Assembly: GCA_964391195.1 (NCBI GenBank) | Contig: CAYMLG010000006.1 | Coordinates: 1-64,000 of the forward strand | Origin: JAAYXE01 sp964391195 | Lineage (GTDB): Bacteria; Chloroflexota; Anaerolineae; Anaerolineales; UBA4823 | Direction of reading: 5' to 3' | DNA length: 64,000 nucleotides | Part shown: piece after piece, positions 58,711-64,000 of the stretch | How positions within the stretch are numbered: the first letter of the stretch is position 1 | How the letters are laid out: each line of letters starts with the position of its first letter | Notes under the pieces: generated by a model | What the model saw: only the letters and a program-made list of their open reading frames with translations | The model's database searches: none | What the model was told of the DNA's origin: nothing | Program-made: the position numbers and the translations under genes

Positions 58711-59490
58711 ATGATGCGCTCGCCAACTCCACACGCGAGCGTCAACGCGGTTCTGCTGGATTTTGCGACAAACACCCGGGCGATTCTCGGTGACCGGTTC
58801 CTGGGCCTATACCTGTATGGGTCGCTGGCCCTGGGCGATTTTGATCCAGACACCAGCGACCTGGATTGGATCGTCGTCACGCAGGAAGAAGTGACCGCCG
58901 CGCAATTCAATGCGCTGCAGGAGATGCACACCGCTTTTGACCAGGGCGATTCACCCTGGGCGGGGAGAATCGAGGCCGCTTACATCCCCCTCGAGGCCGT
59001 AAACCAGCCTGTCTCTGGTGTATATCCCCAGGTTGAAAAAGGCACCGGGCTATTCGTTGCGCCCCTCGAACCCGGTTGGGCATTCCAGCGCCTTACCCTA
59101 CGCGAGCATGGGGTGGTTGTGGCGGGGCCTGACCCTCACCTCCTGATCGACCCGGTACCCCGGGCAGATATGCGGCAGTCGGCAGCGGTGATCCTGGGAG
59201 AGTGGCTGGAAGGATCGCGCCTGGATCCCTCCTGGATCGCCTGGGCGCGGCAGGGGAGTAATCTGTCATTCGTCGTACTCACCCTCTGCCGTCTGATGTA
59301 CAGCCTGGAAACCGGTTCGGTCGCCTCTAAACCGGCCGCCGCCCGGTGGGTGCTGGAAAACTCAGACGGGCGCTGGAGCCGGGTCATCAAAAAAGCGCTG
59401 GACGGGAAGCAAGCATGGTGGGAAGCCTCAGAGACCGACCTGGAGGATATGTTGGCCTTACTCCGGGTTACAATGGAAAAGAGCCGCTAG
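58711..59490 (+). CDS. aminoglycoside adenylyltransferase-like nucleotidyltransferase
   Basis: This 259-residue protein has the nucleotidyltransferase motif LYGSLALGDF followed by TSDLDWIVV (G-S and D-x-D). The helical C-terminal domain (DUF4111 type) has VVLTLCRLMYSLETGSVASK, as in AadA/ANT(3'')(9). It may inactivate an aminoglycoside by adenylylation, but distant members have other substrates. The start is ATG at 58711 or the next codon pair at 58714; only GGGGA lies before it. The longer frame overlapping the UDP-glucose dehydrogenase is not supported. Confidence 0.8.
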   Translation: MMRSPTPHASVNAVLLDFATNTRAILGDRFLGLYLYGSLALGDFDPDTSDLDWIVVTQEEVTAAQFNALQEMHTAFDQGDSPWAGRIEAAYIPLEAVNQPVSGVYPQVEKGTGLFVAPLEPGWAFQRLTLREHGVVVAGPDPHLLIDPVPRADMRQSAAVILGEWLEGSRLDPSWIAWARQGSNLSFVVLTLCRLMYSLETGSVASKPAAARWVLENSDGRWSRVIKKALDGKQAWWEASETDLEDMLALLRVTMEKSR

Positions 59491-59499
59491 CGCGGCTCG
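59476..59499 (-). terminator. intrinsic terminator for the NarL-type regulator gene
   Basis: On the minus strand GAGCCGC..GCGGCTC with a 4-base loop is followed by TTTTCC. It lies about 60 bp after the regulator stop and overlaps the last codons and stop of the convergent nucleotidyltransferase gene. Confidence 0.6.
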
Positions 59500-59556
59500 T
59501 TTGAATCGTCTACCCATTTATAAAGTTTAATAAGTTCGGCCGGTGAAGGCCCGTTT

Positions 59557-60213
59557 CTACAGATAATCTTTCAAGTTATGCTCAACCGCGTAAGCCGCTG
59601 CTTCGGCCCGGTTGCTCACCCCTAATTTCGATAGGATACTGCTCACATAGTTGCGAACCGTGCCTTCTCCCAGGAAAAGGGCTTTCGCAATCTCCCGGTT
59701 CGTTTTTCCTTCAGATACCAGGAGCAGCACGTGTTTTTCCTGTTGGGTAAGGGCGGAGAAGGCAGACGCTTCTTCCTCTTTGGCCGCCTTGCGAACCTCT
59801 TGGAAAATACGTTGGGTAACGGCGGGGTCCAGCAAGGCTTCACCCCGGCCGACTGCTTCGATCGCCCGGACGAGATCTTCGCCGCCGATCTGTTTGAGCA
59901 CATAGCCGGCCGCGCCGGCGCGTATGGCCGAGAAGAGCATCTCGTCCTCGGCGTATGAGGTCAACATAATCACTTTCGATTCGGGGTATTTCTCGGCGAT
60001 TTCTTCACAGGCCTCGATCCCCGAGCCGCCGGGCAGGCGGATATCCATCACCACCACGTCCGGCCTGAAGGCCTCTACATTTTCTACGGCTTCTCGGGCC
60101 GTGCTGGCCTCGGCTACCACCTCGAAATTCGGATGCCGCTCCAGGAGCGCTTTTAATCCTAAACGTACAACTTCATGGTCATCTACTAACAGGATGCGCT
60201 GTTTTGCCACCAT
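59557..60213 (-). CDS. NarL/DevR-family response regulator
   Basis: In this 218-residue protein the receiver domain has D11-D12, phosphoacceptor D57 in VVVMDIRLPGG, and LKQIGGED. The LuxR helix-turn-helix has LTQQEKHVLLLVSEGKTNRE and GTVRNYVSSILSKLGV. The ATG at 60213 follows AAGGAGAGTAAT. No histidine kinase is near, so it is an orphan. It resembles the 30846-31502 regulator only at family level. Confidence 0.92.
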   Translation of the reverse strand: MVAKQRILLVDDHEVVRLGLKALLERHPNFEVVAEASTAREAVENVEAFRPDVVVMDIRLPGGSGIEACEEIAEKYPESKVIMLTSYAEDEMLFSAIRAGAAGYVLKQIGGEDLVRAIEAVGRGEALLDPAVTQRIFQEVRKAAKEEEASAFSALTQQEKHVLLLVSEGKTNREIAKALFLGEGTVRNYVSSILSKLGVSNRAEAAAYAVEHNLKDYL

Positions 60214-60281
60214 ATTACTCTCCTTAGTCGAGAGTATAGTCGATAGTTGGTTCGCTGGCAAGCAACTTTTTCAACAATTTT

Positions 60282-60308
60282 CACAAAAATACGGGCAGAG
60301 CCCGTATT
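60282..60308 (-). terminator. intrinsic terminator for the PhoB-type regulator gene
   Basis: On the minus strand AATACGGGC-TCT-GCCCGTATT is followed by TTTTGTG. It lies about 30 bp after the stop at 60337 and separates the two response regulator genes. Confidence 0.85.
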
Positions 60309-60336
60309 ATGTTGTGAGTGGAAAGTCTTGCCAGGT

Positions 60337-61071
60337 TTATTTTTCCTTGTCCCAATCTTTGCGGCGGAAATCCACGAAGCGGTAGCCGACGCCGCGCTCG
60401 GTGAGTATGTATTTGGGGTTGGACGGATCCTCTTCGAGTTTTTTCCGCAGGTAGTTGATATACAGGCGCACGTAGTGAGGTTCATCACGGTACTCGTATC
60501 CCCACACCTTCGCCAGCAGTTGGTCGTGTGAGATCACCCATCCGGCGTTCTGTACCAGGTGATACAGCAAGCGGTATTCAGTGGGGCGGAGTTGAACCAA
60601 CTCGCCATCCACCCACACCTCACGGCGGTCGAAATCCAACTTCAGCCGGTCGTCCACCTCGATCAATCCATGGGCCACGCCTCCGGAAGATTCCGTCCGC
60701 CGCAGCACGGCGCGGACCCGGCTGGCCAGCTCACGCGGGCTGAAGGGCTTGGTGATGTAATCGTCCGCGCCCAGTTCGAGGCCGCGCACCCGGTCATCCT
60801 CCTCCCCTTTGGCAGTGAGCATGATCACCGGCACGCTGCTCACTTCCCGGATAATCCGCAGTACTTCGAAGCCATCCATGTCGGGCATCATAACATCCAG
60901 CAGCACCAGGTCTGGCAGTTGGCTGCGGATTTTGTTGATCGCCTGCGTGCCATTGTATGCTTCACTGACCCGGAAACCATCGTGCTCCAGGTTCAGACGA
61001 ATGAAGCGAACCATGCGCTCCTCATCATCCACTACCAGGATGTGTCGATCCTTTATGCGGTTTTCAGACAT
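60337..61071 (-). CDS. OmpR/PhoB-family response regulator
   Basis: In this 244-residue protein the receiver has D15-D16, phosphoacceptor D59 in LVLLDVMMPDMDG, and Lys in VIMLTAKGEEDD. The C-terminal winged helix has LRPTEYRLLYHLVQNAGWVI, then VWGYEYRDEPHYVRLYINYL and a GVGYRF wing. The ATG at 61071 follows CAGGGGAGAAATAGAT. There is no kinase nearby, so its partner must be encoded elsewhere. Confidence 0.93.
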   Translation of the reverse strand: MSENRIKDRHILVVDDEERMVRFIRLNLEHDGFRVSEAYNGTQAINKIRSQLPDLVLLDVMMPDMDGFEVLRIIREVSSVPVIMLTAKGEEDDRVRGLELGADDYITKPFSPRELASRVRAVLRRTESSGGVAHGLIEVDDRLKLDFDRREVWVDGELVQLRPTEYRLLYHLVQNAGWVISHDQLLAKVWGYEYRDEPHYVRLYINYLRKKLEEDPSNPKYILTERGVGYRFVDFRRKDWDKEK

Positions 61072-61225
61072 ATCTATTTCTCCCCTGAGCGAATTCACCC
61101 GGTTCTATCGGGATCGCATATTGTACCTTTTGTTTTTAGTTCTGCCCCAGGATGGAAAAACCGGCCACTTTCAGGGCACGGTGCAGCCCGGCCCAGGCTA
61201 TGAACTATACCGAGGCGGCATGCGG

Positions 61226-61468
61226 CTACTCGCGCACGAAACTGATCAGTTCTTCCTCCTCGGCGCTGGCCAGCACTTCGATGAAGTTCAACCGTTCAAC
61301 CGGCCAGATCACGGTGGTTACGTTTTCGGCCAGGTATGTAAGATCTTTTCCATCCATCTTGCGCGGATTTTGCAGCACGATCATCCGGTCTTCAGGAGAT
61401 GGCAGTTTCTCGACTTCACCGACGACCGGTTCTGAGTTTTGCACGTGAAGAACAAGCGTGTAAGCCAT
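61226..61468 (-). CDS. small protein of unknown function
   Basis: This 80-residue protein has no membrane helix and no recognised domain. It is acidic, with a beta-alpha pattern: TLVLHVQNSEPVVGEVEKL, MIVLQNPRKMDGKDL, NVTTVIWPVERLNFIEV, EEEELISFVRE. It is probably the last gene of the FHA/VWA/PP2C operon, 18 bp behind the FHA gene. The ATG follows TTGGAGCGTAC. Confidence 0.7.
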   Translation of the reverse strand: MAYTLVLHVQNSEPVVGEVEKLPSPEDRMIVLQNPRKMDGKDLTYLAENVTTVIWPVERLNFIEVLASAEEEELISFVRE

Positions 61469-61486
61469 GTACGCTCCAATTGGCGG

Positions 61487-62005
61487 CTAAGCGCCGCGAA
61501 TTAATACCTGAATTTTCAATTTACCCAGGGTGAGGACATCGCCATGAGTGATGGGGTAAGCTTTCTGAGGCGGGATGCGTTTCCCATTGACTCGGGTGCC
61601 GTTGGCAGAACCCAAATCCATAATCAACAGGTTGTCGTCCTGAATTTTCAGGGCGGCGTGCAGGCGAGAGACACCGCACTCATAGGCTTGATAGGGCGCC
61701 AGATCGATATCCGGGACTACCGGCTGCCCGTCGCTCGTTCGTCCCAGGGTCATATCCGCACGTGCCAGCAGCGGCAGAAGCACATTCTGCTCGATGATGT
61801 ATAGAGAAACGGCAGCCTGGGGGGAACCCGCAGCGTACGGGGCAGTGTAGACCGGGGCCTCTGGTTCGTGTCCTTCGGCTTGAGCAGCATAAACCACGGT
61901 GCCGCGGGCGCTCTCGTCTGGGGGAAAGATGAGCTGAGCACCGCACTCACTGCAAAAGATAGCGCCTGCAAGTTCCTGAAAATTGCAGTTCGGACATCGG
62001 GTCAT
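61487..62005 (-). CDS. zinc-ribbon FHA-domain protein
   Basis: This 172-residue protein has an N-terminal zinc ribbon (C4-x2-C7 and C18-x2-C21) and a flexible linker. The C-terminal FHA domain has GRT at 88-90, SRLH at 113-116 and NGTRVNG at 135-141, the phosphothreonine-binding residues. It should bind a phosphorylated partner. It starts 1 bp after the stop of the J-domain/VWA gene, so expression is coupled. Confidence 0.92.
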   Translation of the reverse strand: MTRCPNCNFQELAGAIFCSECGAQLIFPPDESARGTVVYAAQAEGHEPEAPVYTAPYAAGSPQAAVSLYIIEQNVLLPLLARADMTLGRTSDGQPVVPDIDLAPYQAYECGVSRLHAALKIQDDNLLIMDLGSANGTRVNGKRIPPQKAYPITHGDVLTLGKLKIQVLIRGA

Positions 62006-62006
62006 A

Positions 62007-63503
62007 TCAGCTAGGCCTGATTTCGGATGGCAGGAGAAAAGCGCGGGTGCCGTATTTCAGCCGTTTTTCTCCTTCGGCAGAGAGAGAATGGGTAGCCCGG
62101 ATTTGATCCGCTTCTCGCAGGACGGTACGAGCCAGATGGTGGTTTCCCTGGGATAAGAGATGCGAGGCCAGGTTATGCAGGCGCTTGTTGGCCGAATCGG
62201 CGTTCCCCGCCGCCAGATCCAGGCGGGCGCGCTCCTGCAGCCGGTAGAGAGTGATGCGAGACAGAGCCTGAACCAGGGAGCGGGGCGGGTATTCTGCCGG
62301 CGGATTCACCTCCACCGGTCGCGAGATCAGCAGCCGCTGGCTGAACTCGGTCTTCGCTCCCAGCGGTAAATGCAGCCTGAGCTCACCGTCGGCCAGGCGC
62401 AGCCGCTGGCCGTGGCGAGAATCGCCGCCGTTATCGATCGGGTCTACGAGGAATTCCAGCAAAACTGTCAGGCTGGCATCGCGGGGCAGACTGCCAAGGT
62501 GGATCGTCTGCCGGTCATTGAGGGGTGTCGCCTCTGGCGACAGCCGGTAGGCATCGCGCAGCCGGACCCCTTCCCCAAGGTTCAGATCGAGGATGAGCTG
62601 ATCGGCGATGGACGATTCCATCAGGCGCAGCTTCTCCTCCAAATAGTTGTGCAGCTTGGAAGGGTGTGACAGGTAAGTGCAGCTGCCTCCGGTGCGAGCG
62701 GTGAGATCATCCAAAAAGACATCGTTCCACTCTTCGCCCATCCCCAGGCCGCTGATGCTGATCCTCATGCGCGCCGCCTGGTCTGCGAGCCGCAGGCAGG
62801 CGGGCTCATCCCCATATGTGCGGCCATCGGTGAGCAGGATCAGGTGATTGACCTTTTCTGGAGACAGGTTGCGGGCGACCTCCCGCAGGCCGGCTTCCAA
62901 CCCGCTCAAGATTTCCGTGCCCCCGTTGGCGCGAATCATGCGTATCCGGGTGGAGATGTCCTTCAGATCCGGTTGGCTGGCGGCTGGCAGGAGCACTTCG
63001 GCCCGGTCGTTGAAGGTGACGATCGAAAGATAATCCTTCGGGCCCAACTGGCGGACCAATTCGATCGCGGCCGCTTTGACCGTATCCAGCCGTTCGCCCT
63101 GCATCGAAGTTGAAGTGTCCAGCACCAGGCAGAGGTTGAACGGGGTCGTGGCGGAGAGTTCCTCCGCCTCCTGTTTCGATTTATTCGCCTGGATCTCGAT
63201 CAGGGCGTAAAAGAGCTGAGCGTCACTCAGGCAGGGCAGAACCTTGCGGCTGAAAGTCGTTGTTACCAGGATAGGGGAGTTTTCGGTTCTTTCTTTCTCC
63301 AGGCGCGCATCGTAGGCGGCGCGCCGGGTGGGGTTCGACAGGACCTCGTAAGCTTGCTGGATCAGGATGAAGCCCTCGGCCGAGGAAGGGTTCATGTCTG
63401 GATGCAGCTCCCGGGCAGCTTTGTGGTAGGCGCGCCGTATTTCATCGGGCGAGGCATCCGGTGGGAGGTTAAGAATGTGGTAGAGATCAAGATGATCGGG
63501 CAT
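62007..63503 (-). CDS. J-domain/von Willebrand A fusion protein
   Basis: This 498-residue protein has an N-terminal J domain (about 5-68) with the HPD motif at 34-36, which should stimulate DnaK. A VWA domain at about 120-300 has a complete MIDAS: DTSTS at 129-133, T196 in GGTEI, D226 in LLTDGRTYG. A beta-rich middle and a helical C-terminus follow. There is no signal peptide, so it is cytoplasmic. The ATG lies 5 bp after the PP2C gene stop. The fusion of chaperone-recruiting and metal-adhesion domains in a phospho-signalling operon is unusual. Confidence 0.9.
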   Translation of the reverse strand: MPDHLDLYHILNLPPDASPDEIRRAYHKAARELHPDMNPSSAEGFILIQQAYEVLSNPTRRAAYDARLEKERTENSPILVTTTFSRKVLPCLSDAQLFYALIEIQANKSKQEAEELSATTPFNLCLVLDTSTSMQGERLDTVKAAAIELVRQLGPKDYLSIVTFNDRAEVLLPAASQPDLKDISTRIRMIRANGGTEILSGLEAGLREVARNLSPEKVNHLILLTDGRTYGDEPACLRLADQAARMRISISGLGMGEEWNDVFLDDLTARTGGSCTYLSHPSKLHNYLEEKLRLMESSIADQLILDLNLGEGVRLRDAYRLSPEATPLNDRQTIHLGSLPRDASLTVLLEFLVDPIDNGGDSRHGQRLRLADGELRLHLPLGAKTEFSQRLLISRPVEVNPPAEYPPRSLVQALSRITLYRLQERARLDLAAGNADSANKRLHNLASHLLSQGNHHLARTVLREADQIRATHSLSAEGEKRLKYGTRAFLLPSEIRPS

Positions 63504-63508
63504 GAAAG

Positions 63509-64000
63509 CTACTCGGGCATCCGTATTAAGACGGCTGTGATGTTATCAGGCCCTCCGGCTGCGTTGGCGGCATCCATCATCTTCTGGCAGGCGATATCCA
63601 GAGATGTGGCTTCTCTTACCAGTTCCGCCAGCGTTTGCTCGGGGATCACCCCCCATAAACCATCCGAACACAACAGCAGATACTGAAAGCTGTGGACGGA
63701 ATACATGCTGATATCGGCTTCGGCCGGCTCTCCTTGACCCAACGCCCGGTAAAGTACGTTGCGCTGCGGGTGTACGGCGGCCTCTTCCGGGGTAATTTGG
63801 CCCAGTTCGACGAGCCGTTTCACCAGGGAATGGTCCCGGGTAAGGGTTTCAAGCCGCCCGGTTTTCGACAGCCCGTAAGCCCGGCTGTCACCCAGGTGGG
63901 CGATGGTGATCTGATCGCCAACGATCAGGGCAGCCGTGAGCGTGGTCCCACCGCCCGGGGCCTCTTTGGTGATCACCTGGTAAGCCATGTGGATGCCTTC
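63509..64000 (-). CDS. PP2C-type protein phosphatase, N-terminus beyond window
   Basis: Partial: 163 residues are visible, and the frame is open to the window edge without a stop, so the start lies past base 64000. PP2C motifs present are GGGTTLTAALIVGDQITIAH, LGDSRAYGL, the LLLCSDGLWG metal site, and GGPDNITAVLIR at the end. The first DxGxGG motif is missing because it would be upstream. It should dephosphorylate Ser/Thr, opposing kinases such as that at 54046-55146. It precedes the J-domain/VWA gene by 5 bp. Confidence 0.9.
   Translation of the reverse strand, partial: EGIHMAYQVITKEAPGGGTTLTAALIVGDQITIAHLGDSRAYGLSKTGRLETLTRDHSLVKRLVELGQITPEEAAVHPQRNVLYRALGQGEPAEADISMYSVHSFQYLLLCSDGLWGVIPEQTLAELVREATSLDIACQKMMDAANAAGGPDNITAVLIRMPE

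Overview
The window looks like a piece of the chromosome of an uncultured or poorly known member of the Chloroflexota, most likely class Anaerolineae. This is inferred from gene content and protein style, not from any marker tree. The supporting signs are high GC, a zinc-finger type ribosomal protein L28 next to an Asp23/FakA/DegV/RecG/CoaD block, Thr-Pro-rich linkers on membrane-anchored proteins, a very long BTAD-ATPase-TPR regulator, a secreted protein ending in a YLPxV-R tail, and a small WRGSVEH-type protein. About 60 protein genes are supported. No tRNA, rRNA, CRISPR array, insertion sequence or prophage was seen.

Region 1 (0.2-3.9 kb, minus strand): an acyl-CoA dehydrogenase with an upstream cupin gene, then two small membrane proteins transcribed behind a DUF2877 (AllH-like) gene. 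Region 2 (4.5-15.7 kb, plus strand) is the most interesting part. It holds an NCS2 nucleobase permease, a three-subunit molybdenum hydroxylase of the xanthine dehydrogenase type (FAD, 2Fe-2S and Mo subunits), the intact-frame stump of a sodium-pumping decarboxylase beta subunit, an FdrA/AllF homologue overlapping a DUF1116/AllG homologue, a cyclase-family metal hydrolase and an XdhC maturation factor. With the divergent DUF2877 gene, the three subunits of the AllFGH oxamate carbamoyltransferase family are all present. No carbamate kinase, allantoinase or dihydropyrimidinase is in the window. I infer a catabolic route for an N-heterocycle: uptake, hydroxylation, ring or amide hydrolysis, carbamoyl transfer. 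The substrate cannot be read from sequence.

Region 3 (15.7-26.3 kb): an acetyl-CoA-synthetase-like ligase, an ArsR/SRPBCC pair with an apparently leaderless promoter, a dienelactone-hydrolase lipoprotein, two secreted proteins, a small conserved protein, the 1166-residue regulator and a Nudix hydrolase. Region 4 (26.4-38.1 kb, minus strand): three ABC export systems. The first is a six-gene operon led by a histidine kinase and response regulator. The third is led by a membrane protein and a winged-helix regulator behind a near-consensus promoter.

Region 5 (38.2-46.4 kb): a short-chain dehydrogenase, a four-LysM protein, bacterioferritin, an endonuclease III homologue, acyl-CoA-binding protein, a penicillin-acylase family enzyme and an HD/FRG pair, followed by about 0.5 kb of hairpin-rich non-coding DNA. 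Region 6 (46.4-53.7 kb) is a housekeeping block: coiled-coil protein, coaD, recG, degV/fakB, fakA, an Asp23 protein and, divergently, rpmB. Region 7 (54-64 kb): a Ser/Thr kinase, lipid kinase, SH3-like protein, DUF971 protein, a UDP-glucose dehydrogenase of animal-like sequence, an ANT-like nucleotidyltransferase, two response regulators, and an FHA / J-domain-VWA / PP2C signalling operon cut by the window end.

Two families of dispersed palindromic elements, three copies each and without coding capacity, sit in intergenic gaps. A separate perfect 44-bp palindrome lies between divergent genes near 17.9 kb.
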